Assembly (NCBI GenBank): GCA_964449165.1
Contig: CAYVAT010000002.1
Coordinates: 127,719 to 191,718, forward strand
Reading direction: 5' to 3'
Length of the DNA stretch: 64,000 nucleotides
DNA from: CAYSCW01 sp964449165
GTDB taxonomy: Bacteria; Acidobacteriota; Aminicenantia; Aminicenantales; Aminicenantaceae
Shown here: positions 7,988-17,313 of the stretch, piece by piece
How positions within the stretch are numbered: position 1 is the first letter of the stretch
Layout: each line of letters starts with the position of its first letter
Program-made: the position numbers and the translations under genes
The notes under the pieces: model-generated
What the model was told of the DNA's origin: nothing
The model's input: the letters and a program-made list of their open reading frames with translations, nothing else
The model's database searches: none

Positions 7988-9520
7988 ATGGATAGCGCCC
8001 TTATTCTTGACTTTGGATCACAATATACACAGCTTATAGCCAGAAAAATAAGAGGACTGGGTGTCTATTCTGAAATCGTTCCCTATAATCTTTCCCTTTC
8101 CAGGATAAAAAGAAAACAGCCTTCCGTTATGGTGCTTTCTGGCGGCCCTCAGAGTGTTTACCAAAAGGATGCCCCGCTTGTTTCTGCTGAGATATTCGAG
8201 ATGGGGGTTCCCTTGCTGGGCATCTGTTATGGTTTGCAGCTGATGGTCTATCTTCTGAACGGAAAAGTCACTCCTTCCCCAAAGAGAGAATATGGATTTG
8301 CCCAATTAAATATTCTAGACAGGAAGGGACTTTTTGCGGGAATAAAGAATGGAGGGCAAGTCTGGATGAGCCATGGGGACAGTGTGGAAGAACTCCCCCC
8401 TGGTTTTATAATCTCAGGGAGGACCTCTAACTGTCCAGCAGCTTCGATTGAATGGAGAGAGAGAAAGCTGTACGGAGTTCAATTTCATCCGGAGGTTATC
8501 CATACTGAACAGGGAAAGAAGATCCTGGCCAATTTTCTTTTTTCCCAGGCAAAGCTCAGGCATGATTGGCACATGGAATCCTTTGTTGAGAGAAAAACAG
8601 AGGAAATCCGCCGGCAGGTCGGAGAAAAAAGAGTCATTTGCGGACTAAGTGGCGGCGTGGATTCTCTGGTGACAGCCCTGATCATACACAGGGCTGTTAG
8701 GGATAATCTTTACTGTATTCTTGTTGACAATGGCCTGTTGCGGAAAAGCCAATATCAGGAATTGATGGGGAAATTTAAGAAGAATTTTTCCTTTAATCTC
8801 CTGGGTGTTGACTATTCGCAAACTTTTTTGGAGAAGCTCAGGAGAGTGATTTCACCGGAAAGAAAGAGAAAGATTATCGGCGAGCTGTTCATCCGCATTT
8901 TTGAGAAAGAGGCAGAGAGATTGGGGGGCGCTGAGTTTCTGGCACAGGGAACTATTTATCCTGATGTGATCGAGAGCAACCCTGTCAAGGGACCTTCTTC
9001 TAAGATTAAATCTCACCATAATGTGGGAGGATTACCCCAGAATCTGAAGTTTGAGCTGGTGGAACCCCTTAGAGAACTTTTCAAAGATGAAGTCAGACAG
9101 CTGGCCAAGCAGTTGGGGGTTGGGAGGGAATTTATCCTCCAGCATCCTTTTCCAGGGCCTGGATTGGCGGTAAGGATTGTCGGTGAAGTCACCAAGGAGA
9201 GAGTCGTTCTTCTCAGGGAGGCTGATGAGATTCTCCTCCAGGAGATAAAGCGTGCCGGGCTTTATGATCGGTTGTGGCAGGCCTTTGTTGTTTTGTTGCC
9301 TGTAAGGTCTGTTGGAGTCATGGGTGATCAGCGTACCTATCAGAGTGTGGTGGTCATCCGCCTTGTGCGGAGCGTGGACGGGATGACTGCGGATTGGTAT
9401 CCAGCCAAATCAGAACTCTTGGCTCGTATATCCAACCGGATTGTTAACGAAGTCAGCGGAGTTAACCGGGTTGTTTATGATATCACCACCAAACCACCGG
9501 GTACGATCGAGTGGGAATGA
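7988..9520 (+). CDS. guaA: GMP synthase (glutamine-hydrolysing)
   Basis: Converts XMP to GMP with ATP and glutamine in purine synthesis. The 510-residue protein has an N-terminal class I glutamine amidotransferase (nucleophile Cys in GICYGLQLM, His-x-Glu in VQFHPEVIHT), a central ATP pyrophosphatase with the P-loop-like GLSGGVDSLVTAL, and the C-terminal dimerisation/XMP-binding domain (HPFPGPGLAVRIVGE, PVRSVGVMGDQRTY, ending DITTKPPGTIEWE). All expected catalytic motifs are present and the length is normal. The start matches the family N-terminus exactly. It is the first gene of a + strand series and is followed after 40 bases by dnaE. Confidence 0.98.
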   Translation: MDSALILDFGSQYTQLIARKIRGLGVYSEIVPYNLSLSRIKRKQPSVMVLSGGPQSVYQKDAPLVSAEIFEMGVPLLGICYGLQLMVYLLNGKVTPSPKREYGFAQLNILDRKGLFAGIKNGGQVWMSHGDSVEELPPGFIISGRTSNCPAASIEWRERKLYGVQFHPEVIHTEQGKKILANFLFSQAKLRHDWHMESFVERKTEEIRRQVGEKRVICGLSGGVDSLVTALIIHRAVRDNLYCILVDNGLLRKSQYQELMGKFKKNFSFNLLGVDYSQTFLEKLRRVISPERKRKIIGELFIRIFEKEAERLGGAEFLAQGTIYPDVIESNPVKGPSSKIKSHHNVGGLPQNLKFELVEPLRELFKDEVRQLAKQLGVGREFILQHPFPGPGLAVRIVGEVTKERVVLLREADEILLQEIKRAGLYDRLWQAFVVLLPVRSVGVMGDQRTYQSVVVIRLVRSVDGMTADWYPAKSELLARISNRIVNEVSGVNRVVYDITTKPPGTIEWE

Positions 9521-9560
9521 ATCTTCCAAGATGAAAAATTTTATTTATTAAGAGAAAAAG

Positions 9561-12500
9561 ATGGATCCTTTATTCATTCACCTTCACAATCATTCAGATT
9601 ACAGCATCCTTGATGGAGCTCTTTCTCTGGATGCTTTGGTGGAGGCGGCTTGGAAAAACAAGATGCCAGCTCTGGCGCTAACTGATCATGGGAATATTTT
9701 TGGAGCAGTGAGCTTTTTCAGGAGAGCTAAGGAGAGAGGCATTAAGCCTATCCTCGGTTGCGAGCTCTACGTTGCTCCAAAAAGCAGGTTCGAGAAGAAG
9801 GCAGAAAAAAGAGAGCCTGCTCATTACCATCTGATCTTACTGGTGAAGGATGAAAGGGGTTACAAGAACCTCTCTCAGCTCATCACCAAGGCTTATTTAG
9901 AGGGCTTCTACTACAGACCTCGGATTGACAAAGAGCTTCTGGCTCAGCACAGCGAGGGCCTCATTGGACTTTCAGGGTGTATTAAGGGAGAAATCAGCCA
10001 TAATTTGTTGTTGGGAGAAGAGGAAAAGGCAGAGAGGGCAGCCCTGGAATACGCCTCTTTTTTTCCTAGGGGAGATTTCTATGTTGAGATTCAGGATCAT
10101 GGACTCAAGGAGGAGAGGATAATTAAACCTCTGCTCGCAGCTTCGGCCAAGAAGCTGGGCCTTCCTCTGGTTGTCACCAATGACTGCCACTATCTCGGTA
10201 AGGAGGATGCAGAAACTCACGATATTCTTCTCTGTATCCAGACCAATAAAAGGGTAACCGATCAGGACAGAATCCGGTTTGGATCAAACGAGTTTTATTT
10301 CAAATCAAGTGCTGAAATGGCCTCTCTGTTTAAAGAATTTCCAGAGGCGATTAAGAACACGGTGGAGATAGCCTCTCGATGCAATTTTGATTTTCCTTCT
10401 TCTGGTTACTTCCTTCCTCAATTCAAGGTGCCGGAGGGCGTTTCTGTTAAAGAGTATTTTGAACAGGCAGTCAGGAAGGGGTTCCAGTCCCAGATGGAAT
10501 TTTTCCACGAAAAAGGAGAAAAAGACGAGATCCCCGATCTTGATGATTATGAAGAAAGGCTGAACAAGGAAATGGAGCTTATCAAAGAAATGGGATTTGA
10601 GGGCTATTTCCTGATCGTCTGGGATCTCATCCAGATGGCCAAATCCAAGAAGATTCCTGTGGGGCCAGGAAGAGGATCGGCTGCGGGCAGCCTCCTGGCT
10701 TACAGTCTGGGCATTACTGATATCGACCCCCTGCAGTATAATCTTCTCTTTGAGAGATTCTTGAACCCGGAAAGAATCAGCCTTCCAGATATTGATATCG
10801 ACTTCTGCGGGAGACGGAGGGATGAAGTTCTGGCCTATGTGACTCGCAAGTACGGACGACAGAACGTATGCCAGATCATTACCTTTGGGACCATGGCGGC
10901 CCGCCAGGCCGTGCGAGACGTGGGAAGAGCTCTGGAAGTACCTCTTCCTGAGGTGGACAGGATAGCCAAGATGATCCCTCCTTTCGGTCCAGAGGCCACT
11001 ATCGAAGGAGCTTTAAGGAATATTCCCCAGTTAAAGGAGTTAAGAGATAAGAATACTAAAATTGCCCATCTGATCTCCATCGCTCAAAAATTAGAAGGGC
11101 AGGTCCGACATCCCTCCATCCATGCAGCGGGAATCGTCATCGCCCCTAAACCGCTGGTGGAATTCATGCCGCTTTACCAGTCGGCAAAGGGAGAAATCAC
11201 CACCCAGTTCCCGATGCAGGATATCGAAGCCCTCGGACTGCTTAAAATGGATTTGCTGGGATTACGGAATCTGACAGTGATCCAAGATACAATTGAACTG
11301 GTGGAGAGAGACAAGGGGATAAAGCTGGACTTGAAGACTATTCCTCTTGATGATGAAAAGACCTTTGATGTTTTCAAATCGGGAAACACCGACGGCGTTT
11401 TTCAATTCGAAAGCCCGGGGATGAAGGACTTACTCCGCAATTTCAAGCCTGAGACTTTCCGGGATTTGATCGCACTCAATGCCCTTTATCGCCCCGGTCC
11501 CTTGAAGAGCGGGATGACCGATGAATTCATCAAGAGAAAGAATCATCCGGAACGAGTTAGCTACGAGGTTCCTGAGTTGGAACCCATCCTAAAAGAAACC
11601 AAGGGAATCATCGTCTATCAAGAACAAGTGATGCAGATTGCCACCGAACTGGCCGGGTTTTCCCTTGCTGAGGCCGATATCCTGCGCAAAGCCATGGGAA
11701 AGAAAAAAACAGCAGTGATGAAGGCCCAGAAGCAGAGATTTACACAAGGAGCTAAGAAGAGAGGCATCAGCGCCAGCAATGCCAACAAGATTTTTGAGCA
11801 GATCAATTACTTTGCTGGCTACGGTTTCAACAAATCCCATAGCGCTGCCTACGCTTTTCTGGCTTACAGGACAGCCTACCTCAAGGCCCATTATCCCCTC
11901 TGTTTTCTTGCCGCTCTCTTGACTTCAGAAGCAGAGAGAGGTGCCACTTCTCAGGTAGTCAAATATATAAACGAATGCAAAGAGATGGGAATAAAAGTGC
12001 TTCCTCCTGATATCAACGAGAGCGATTTCAATTTTACAGTCTCCAGAGATAGCATCCGTTTTGGCTTTTCAGCCATAAAGAATGTAGGAGAAGGAGCGGT
12101 TAAAACCATCATCCGTGCCAGAGAAAAGAAAGGAAAATTCACCTCTCCATTTGATATTTTTGAGGAAGTCGACCCAAAGGTAGTCAACCGCAAGGTAATC
12201 GAAAGCTTGATCAAAGCCGGAGCGTTCGATTCCTTAGAGTGGAAAAGATCCCAGCTCTTTCACCTGGTGGACAAGATGATAGCTTATGCCCATGAAATGC
12301 AAAAGATCAAATCCTCCAGGCAGAATCTTCTCTTCGGACGACGCCAGATTGAGCCTCCCTCTGTTCCTGCTGAGATTAAACAGATGCGGGAATGGGATGA
12401 GAGCCTTTTTCTCTCCTACGAAAAAGACGCCTTAGGATTCTATATCACCAGCCATCCCCTGGCCCAATTTGGAAACCGTCTCAGGCGACTCGTTTCCCAC

Positions 12501-13037
12501 TCCCTTAATCAGTTGGATGAGGAGAAGGATTTTGACAGTGAAATCAGAGTCGCTGGAATAATCTCCGTGCTTAAGACTCTCAAGACCAAGAAAGAAGAGA
12601 GAATGGCCACTTTCATCCTTGAAGACCTGAGTGGTCGTATCGAGGTGGTCGTTTTTCCAGACAATTATCGGAAATATTTTGAATTCCTCAGAGAAGACGT
12701 CCTTGTCTGGCTCAAAGGAAGGTTCTTAGGAGAGGGCGAGAGCCGGCGAATTCACCTCAATCAAATCATGCCTCTTCAGGAAGCCTTCCACAAACAGGCA
12801 AAGAGAGTTGTCTTGAGGATTTTTCTTCCCGGGATTGAAGAGTCTGTGTTTATGGATTTGAAAGATATGCTCGATAAGAACAGAGGAGAGTGTCCTGTTT
12901 TCTTTGAACTGGAAACTCCTCATTCTTACCGGATGGTGGTTCAGTCCATCGACATTCAAGGGGTTTCCCCCACAGAGGAGTTGGCCAAGAATATAGAAGA
13001 TTTACTGGGGGAAGGCTCGGTTTTGGTTGAATACTGA
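9561..13037 (+). CDS. dnaE: DNA polymerase III subunit alpha (DnaE)
   Basis: Replicative C-family DNA polymerase catalytic subunit, 1158 residues, a normal DnaE1 length. The N-terminal PHP domain begins FIHLHNHSDYSILDGAL and contains ALTDHGNIFGAV. The palm carries the metal-binding aspartates in SLPDIDIDFCGRRRDEVLAY (about residues 412-431). The finger region includes GAGYGFNKSHSAAYAFLAY-like sequence (here NYFAGYGFNKSHSAAYA), followed by the helix-hairpin-helix and, at about residues 995-1055, an OB fold (VAGIISVLKTLKTKKEERMA). No intein or proofreading exonuclease insertion is present, so a separate DnaQ is expected. The start is an ATG after AGAGAAAAAG, 40 bases downstream of guaA. Confidence 0.97.
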   Translation: MDPLFIHLHNHSDYSILDGALSLDALVEAAWKNKMPALALTDHGNIFGAVSFFRRAKERGIKPILGCELYVAPKSRFEKKAEKREPAHYHLILLVKDERGYKNLSQLITKAYLEGFYYRPRIDKELLAQHSEGLIGLSGCIKGEISHNLLLGEEEKAERAALEYASFFPRGDFYVEIQDHGLKEERIIKPLLAASAKKLGLPLVVTNDCHYLGKEDAETHDILLCIQTNKRVTDQDRIRFGSNEFYFKSSAEMASLFKEFPEAIKNTVEIASRCNFDFPSSGYFLPQFKVPEGVSVKEYFEQAVRKGFQSQMEFFHEKGEKDEIPDLDDYEERLNKEMELIKEMGFEGYFLIVWDLIQMAKSKKIPVGPGRGSAAGSLLAYSLGITDIDPLQYNLLFERFLNPERISLPDIDIDFCGRRRDEVLAYVTRKYGRQNVCQIITFGTMAARQAVRDVGRALEVPLPEVDRIAKMIPPFGPEATIEGALRNIPQLKELRDKNTKIAHLISIAQKLEGQVRHPSIHAAGIVIAPKPLVEFMPLYQSAKGEITTQFPMQDIEALGLLKMDLLGLRNLTVIQDTIELVERDKGIKLDLKTIPLDDEKTFDVFKSGNTDGVFQFESPGMKDLLRNFKPETFRDLIALNALYRPGPLKSGMTDEFIKRKNHPERVSYEVPELEPILKETKGIIVYQEQVMQIATELAGFSLAEADILRKAMGKKKTAVMKAQKQRFTQGAKKRGISASNANKIFEQINYFAGYGFNKSHSAAYAFLAYRTAYLKAHYPLCFLAALLTSEAERGATSQVVKYINECKEMGIKVLPPDINESDFNFTVSRDSIRFGFSAIKNVGEGAVKTIIRAREKKGKFTSPFDIFEEVDPKVVNRKVIESLIKAGAFDSLEWKRSQLFHLVDKMIAYAHEMQKIKSSRQNLLFGRRQIEPPSVPAEIKQMREWDESLFLSYEKDALGFYITSHPLAQFGNRLRRLVSHSLNQLDEEKDFDSEIRVAGIISVLKTLKTKKEERMATFILEDLSGRIEVVVFPDNYRKYFEFLREDVLVWLKGRFLGEGESRRIHLNQIMPLQEAFHKQAKRVVLRIFLPGIEESVFMDLKDMLDKNRGECPVFFELETPHSYRMVVQSIDIQGVSPTEELAKNIEDLLGEGSVLVEY

Positions 13038-13052
13038 AGGGTAAAGACTGAG

Positions 13053-13640
13053 ATGGCTTACAAAGTGATTCTTCTTGAGGACAGTCCGACAGTTGAGAAA
13101 GCTGTCAGGATGTCTCTGTCGTTTCCAGATTTTGAGCTCTATACTTACCATGGAATTGGAGAGTTTTTAGAGAAGTTCCTCGAGATGAAGCCCGATGTAG
13201 TTCTGGTCGGTGTTTCTTTGGTCTCGAGATCAGAGTCCCGGACGCTTAAGGATTGGAAAGGCCTGAAGACCTCCGGGAAAACGGCTGTTATCCTTCTCAG
13301 GAAAGTCTTTGAGCCTGTTGATCAAGAAAAAGTTGCTGAATTGGATTATGATGCCGTTCTTCGAGTGCCCTTTGCTTCTGAGGGGCTGGTCAGCTTGGTG
13401 TCGAATCTGATGGAGAAAAACAATGACCCTCTCTCCTTGCCAGAAGAGCACCTCCTGGACGACTTTTCCATCCAGGAAGGAATTAATGATCTGGATGAGA
13501 GAGTCAGGGCTCTGGTAAAGCAGGAAACCTTGGATATGGGAAGAGAACTGGAAAAGAGGATGAAGCTTCAGCTTCTTACTGAAATGAAGGATTGGCTTCG
13601 GAAAAAACTCGATGAGATAAAGGATAAAAGTGAAGCGTGA
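13053..13640 (+). CDS. Degenerate receiver-domain protein (pseudo-receiver) with charged C-terminal helix
   Basis: A 195-residue protein with a CheY-like fold at residues 1-120: KVILLEDSPTVEKAV at the start and LRVPF near the end mirror the usual acidic pocket and K-P-F motif. Key phosphorylation residues are missing: the phosphoacceptor position in KPDVVLVGVSL is Gly53, and the conserved Lys before P-F is Val105. It is therefore unlikely to be phosphorylated and may act as a constitutive interaction module. Residues 140-195 are rich in E, K and L and look like an amphipathic helix or coiled coil. It starts 15 bases after dnaE, so co-transcription is likely. Its partner is unknown. Confidence 0.75.
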   Translation: MAYKVILLEDSPTVEKAVRMSLSFPDFELYTYHGIGEFLEKFLEMKPDVVLVGVSLVSRSESRTLKDWKGLKTSGKTAVILLRKVFEPVDQEKVAELDYDAVLRVPFASEGLVSLVSNLMEKNNDPLSLPEEHLLDDFSIQEGINDLDERVRALVKQETLDMGRELEKRMKLQLLTEMKDWLRKKLDEIKDKSEA

Positions 13641-13667
13641 TTCCACGTGCGTTCGAGCCCCGAGGGC

Positions 13668-13695
13668 TTGATATTTTGCTCCCTTAAAATATAAA
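13668..13695 (+). promoter_or_regulatory. Putative valS promoter
   Basis: TTGATA (13668-13673), 16-base spacer, TATAAA (13690-13695), in the 163-base gap between the receiver-like gene and valS. This would give a leader of about 100 bases. Confidence 0.45.
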
Positions 13696-13718
13696 ATCTG
13701 GTTGCTGGCCTTGCTATC

Positions 13719-13766
13719 GGCTGCTCGGACCATCTCTTCTCTCTGAGATTAAACAGAGCAGCAGCC
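13719..13766 (+). promoter_or_regulatory. Stem-loop in the valS leader
   Basis: GGCTGCT (13719-13725) can pair perfectly with AGCAGCC (13760-13766), enclosing a smaller CTCT/AGAG pairing. It lies between the putative promoter and the start codon. No T-box consensus, leader peptide with valine codons or T-run terminator was found, so any regulatory role is open. Confidence 0.25.
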
Positions 13767-13803
13767 ATTCTTCTCAGCTGAGCTCAGTCATTTGGAGTTG
13801 AAA

Positions 13804-16455
13804 ATGAAGAAAAAACACATTCTGGAGAAAGCGTATAACCCCAGTCCTGTAGAAAAGAAATGGTCCAGTCTTTGGATCAAGAAAGGTTTTTTTACACCAC
13901 AAGCTTCATCCTCAGAGAAGAGATTTTCTATGGTTCTCCCTCCTCCCAACGTCACAGGATCTCTTCATATGGGACATGCGCTTTGCTTTACCCTTCCTGA
14001 CATCATCATCCGTTGGCGGCGTATGCAGGGTTACCATACCCTCTGGCTTCCTGGGACAGACCATGCCAGTATTGCTGTTCATAATGTTATCGAGCAGAGT
14101 TTAGCTGAAAAAGGACTGACCAGGGAGGAAATAGGAAGAGAGAGATTTCTTAAGATGGCCTGGGACTGGAAAGAGAAATACGGGGGACGGATCGTTCATC
14201 AGCTGAAGAGCTTGGGGGCTTCTTTGGATTGGAGTCGAGAAAGGTTTACTTTGGATGAAGAATTTTCCGTTGCAGTGAGGCGCGTGTTCGTCGATCTTTA
14301 CCAAGAAGGCTTGATCTACAGAGATTATTATCTGGTGAATCGCTGCCCTCACTGCAGGACAGTTCTTTCCGATATCGAGATTGAACATAAAGATCGGAAG
14401 GCCAAGCTCTATTATATTAAATATCCCCTTGTGGACAGTGATGAGACAATCGTTGTGGCCACCACTCGCCCCGAGACCATGTTGGGTGATACGGCAGTCG
14501 CAGTTCATCCGGATGATCGGCGCTATAAGAAGTTACAGGGGAAGAAAGTGCGTCTTCCCCTTGTGAACCGAGTGATTCCCGTCATCACCGACCCGAGGGT
14601 GGAACAGGAGTTCGGAACAGGAGCGGTTAAGGTCACCCCTGCCCACGATCCTGTGGATTTTGAACTGGGAAAAGAACATAATCTCGAACAGGTAAGCGTT
14701 ATCGATGGATCAGGAAAGATGACAGAGGAGGCTGGTGAGGCATTCAAGGGGTTGGACCGATTCGAGTGCCGGGAAAAGGTTCTTGACAAACTCCGCCAGA
14801 TGAATCTTTTGGATAAGGTGGAAGATTATGAACATGCCATCGGTCACTGCTATCGGTGTCAGACCATCATCGAACCATATCTTTCCTGGCAGTGGTTTGT
14901 AAAAATTGGGCCTTTGGCTAAAGAGGCGATCAGGGCGGTGGAAGAAGGAAGAATCCGTTTTATACCGCCAAACTGGGCAAAGACCTATTTTGAATGGATG
15001 TACAACATCCACGACTGGTGTATTTCGCGCCAGCTTTGGTGGGGGCATCGCATTCCTGCCTGGTACTGTCAGGATTGTGATCAAGTGACGGTAGCCATGA
15101 CAGAGCCGGAGAAGTGCACCAAATGCCAAAGCACCAACCTTGTTCAGGATGAAGATGTCTTGGATACATGGTTTAGCTCCGCTCTATGGCCTTTTGCCAC
15201 CATGGGTTGGCCTGAAGAAACCGTGGATTTAGAAACCTTCTACCCCACCGATCTCATGTCCACAGGGTTTGATATCATTTTTTTCTGGGTGGCCAGGATG
15301 ATCATGATGGGGCTCAAGTTTACCGGGAATATTCCCTTTCGGGATGTTTTCATCAACGGGCTGGTGAGAGATTTTAAGCGGAGAAAGATGAGCAAATCCG
15401 AAGGAAATATTATCGATCCGCTGGAGATGAGCGACAAATATGGAACAGATGCATTGCGCTTCACCCTGGCAGCCCTGGCTGTTCCGGGAATGGATCTCAG
15501 TCTTTCAGAAGAGAGGATGGCAGGTTATCGGGCCTTTGCCAACAAAATCTGGAATGCTTCACGGTTTGTGTTGATGAATATGGAAGAGGATGAACTGGAG
15601 ATCAGTGAGGATGAGTTGACTTTGGCTGACAGATGGATCCGCAGCCGCCTGACAAAAATCACAGGAGAGCTGAATGAAGCATTGGAGAAGTACAAGTTCT
15701 ATGAGGCAGCCGATACGATCTACCATTTTATATGGCATGAATTCTGTGATTGGTATATCGAGCTGGTGAAACCGAGCCTTAAGGAAAACAATCGGACCAG
15801 CCTTTCTGTGCTGGTCGACTCCTTAGACCGGATCCTGCGGCTACTTCACCCTTTTATGCCCTTTATCACAGAGGAAATTTGGCACCATCTTCCACGGGAA
15901 GAGAAAGCATTGGCGGTTGCTCCTTTCCCAGAGGCAAGAGATGATCTTAGAGACAGAAGAGCCGAGCGAGACATGAAACATCTTCAAGAAGCGATCATCG
16001 GCATCCGCACCATAAGAGCAGAAAATCGAATTTCACCCAAGAAAAAAATGGATCTCTGGTTGAAAGTCAAGAATAAAGAAGAAGAGGATCTCGTTCGGTA
16101 CCATCAGATATATATCCAGGCTTTATCCAACATTGCAACCATCACCACCTGGGATGAGTTTCCTCCGGAGAAGAAGATTTTAAAAGGGATGGCTGGTTCC
16201 TGGGAGGTCGGGATTCCCCTTGAAGAGGATATTTTTGATCTGGATCAGGAAAGAAAGAGGGTGGAAAGAGAGCTTTCCAAAGCAGATACAGAGATCACAA
16301 AGATTGAGAAAAGGCTTCAAAACAAGGATTTTCTCAGCCGCGCTCCTCATGAAGTAGTCAAAGAAACAGAAGATCGACTCCGCAACCTCAGGAACAAGAA
16401 GAATAAATTGAGGGAGAGTCTAGAACATATTCTTTCCCTTTCCCGCAAAGAGTGA
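13804..16455 (+). CDS. valS: Valyl-tRNA synthetase
   Basis: Class Ia aminoacyl-tRNA synthetase charging tRNA-Val, about 883 residues. HIGH is represented by SLHMGHA in PPPNVTGSLHMGHAL, and KMSKS by RRKMSKSEGNIIDP. The editing domain (CP1) includes ATTRPETMLGDTAVAVHP and GTGAVKVTPAHDPVDFELG. Cysteine-rich segments (CPHC, CYRC, CQDC, CTKC) fit zinc binding. The C-terminal 65 residues form the valine-specific coiled coil (ERKRVERELSKADTEI). The ATG is preferred because GGAG lies 6 bases before it; a TTG four codons upstream is also open. A cognate tRNA-Val gene lies about 12 kb downstream in this window. Confidence 0.97.
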   Translation: MKKKHILEKAYNPSPVEKKWSSLWIKKGFFTPQASSSEKRFSMVLPPPNVTGSLHMGHALCFTLPDIIIRWRRMQGYHTLWLPGTDHASIAVHNVIEQSLAEKGLTREEIGRERFLKMAWDWKEKYGGRIVHQLKSLGASLDWSRERFTLDEEFSVAVRRVFVDLYQEGLIYRDYYLVNRCPHCRTVLSDIEIEHKDRKAKLYYIKYPLVDSDETIVVATTRPETMLGDTAVAVHPDDRRYKKLQGKKVRLPLVNRVIPVITDPRVEQEFGTGAVKVTPAHDPVDFELGKEHNLEQVSVIDGSGKMTEEAGEAFKGLDRFECREKVLDKLRQMNLLDKVEDYEHAIGHCYRCQTIIEPYLSWQWFVKIGPLAKEAIRAVEEGRIRFIPPNWAKTYFEWMYNIHDWCISRQLWWGHRIPAWYCQDCDQVTVAMTEPEKCTKCQSTNLVQDEDVLDTWFSSALWPFATMGWPEETVDLETFYPTDLMSTGFDIIFFWVARMIMMGLKFTGNIPFRDVFINGLVRDFKRRKMSKSEGNIIDPLEMSDKYGTDALRFTLAALAVPGMDLSLSEERMAGYRAFANKIWNASRFVLMNMEEDELEISEDELTLADRWIRSRLTKITGELNEALEKYKFYEAADTIYHFIWHEFCDWYIELVKPSLKENNRTSLSVLVDSLDRILRLLHPFMPFITEEIWHHLPREEKALAVAPFPEARDDLRDRRAERDMKHLQEAIIGIRTIRAENRISPKKKMDLWLKVKNKEEEDLVRYHQIYIQALSNIATITTWDEFPPEKKILKGMAGSWEVGIPLEEDIFDLDQERKRVERELSKADTEITKIEKRLQNKDFLSRAPHEVVKETEDRLRNLRNKKNKLRESLEHILSLSRKE

Positions 16456-16549
16456 GAGATTTCAACTTTCCTGTTTGATAGATGACAGATAAACATTGAG
16501 GGAGAATGCCCATCCAAACACGCTGGTTAAATTCAAGGGGTTGAGCAGG

Positions 16550-17296
16550 ATGAATATAGGAGGAAGAATCCACAGGGTTAGAAGCTGTCCCTCCACTAAT
16601 GATCTGGCCAAGGAGTTGGCATTGGCTGGAGAAGAGGAAGGAACCGTGGTTATCGCTGATGAGCAGACAAAGGGCAGAGGGAGGATGGGAAGAAGCTGGT
16701 TTTCGGTAAAGAATAAGGGCCTCTACATGTCGGTTGTTCTCCGGCCACCTAGGTCCACAATCTCTCTTCTTCCTCTTGTCGCTGGCCTAGCCGTGAGGAA
16801 AGCTTTGTTCGATTCAGCCGGCATTGAGATCTTGCTCAAGTGGCCCAATGATTTGATCTGGAGAGAGAAAAAGATAGGGGGTATTCTTTGTGAAAGCTGT
16901 TTTTTAGGAAACCGACTGAGCTATGTTATTCTGGGGATAGGTCTAAACCTCGATCATGATCCAGAGGATTTTCCCGCACAGATCCGTAAGGAAGCGGTCT
17001 CTATCAAAATGGCAAAAAACGAAGGAATCCGGAGGGAAGAAATTCTCCCTGAATTATGGTCAGCCCTCAATCTTTGGTATGATTATTTCTTAAGAAGAAA
17101 AGACCGTCAGATCGTCAGCTCTTTTGGGAAAAACTCAGTCTTATCTCCAGGGAAGAAAGTAGCTGCAACCACGGAGAAGGAGAGATTTGAAGGAATATTC
17201 AAAGGAATTGACTCGAAGGGAAGACTCGTCCTCCAAATAGCAGGCAGAAAGAAGGTTTTCTTCTCCGGTGAGACACAGATCGTCAGGCATGAATAG
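16550..17296 (+). CDS. birA: Biotin-[acetyl-CoA carboxylase] ligase, catalytic-only type
   Basis: Makes biotinyl-AMP and attaches biotin to the lysine of biotin carboxyl carrier proteins. The 248-residue protein lacks the N-terminal helix-turn-helix of E. coli BirA, so it should not act as a repressor. Catalytic motifs are present: CPSTNDLAKE, TKGRGRMGRSWFS (adenylate loop) and LLKWPNDLIWREKKIGGIL, followed by GIGLNLDHDPEDFP and an SH3-like C-terminal domain. The ATG was chosen because AGGGG lies 9 bases upstream; a frame open from a TTG 54 bases earlier would add residues not seen in the family. It lies 17 bases before coaX, a common pairing. Confidence 0.93.
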   Translation: MNIGGRIHRVRSCPSTNDLAKELALAGEEEGTVVIADEQTKGRGRMGRSWFSVKNKGLYMSVVLRPPRSTISLLPLVAGLAVRKALFDSAGIEILLKWPNDLIWREKKIGGILCESCFLGNRLSYVILGIGLNLDHDPEDFPAQIRKEAVSIKMAKNEGIRREEILPELWSALNLWYDYFLRRKDRQIVSSFGKNSVLSPGKKVAATTEKERFEGIFKGIDSKGRLVLQIAGRKKVFFSGETQIVRHE

Positions 17297-17313
17297 AATA
17301 AAGGAGGAAACAG

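Noticed and set aside
13641..13803. T-box riboswitch before valS
   Set aside because: No AGGGTGGNACCGCG-like T-box, no specifier loop, and no terminator/antiterminator.
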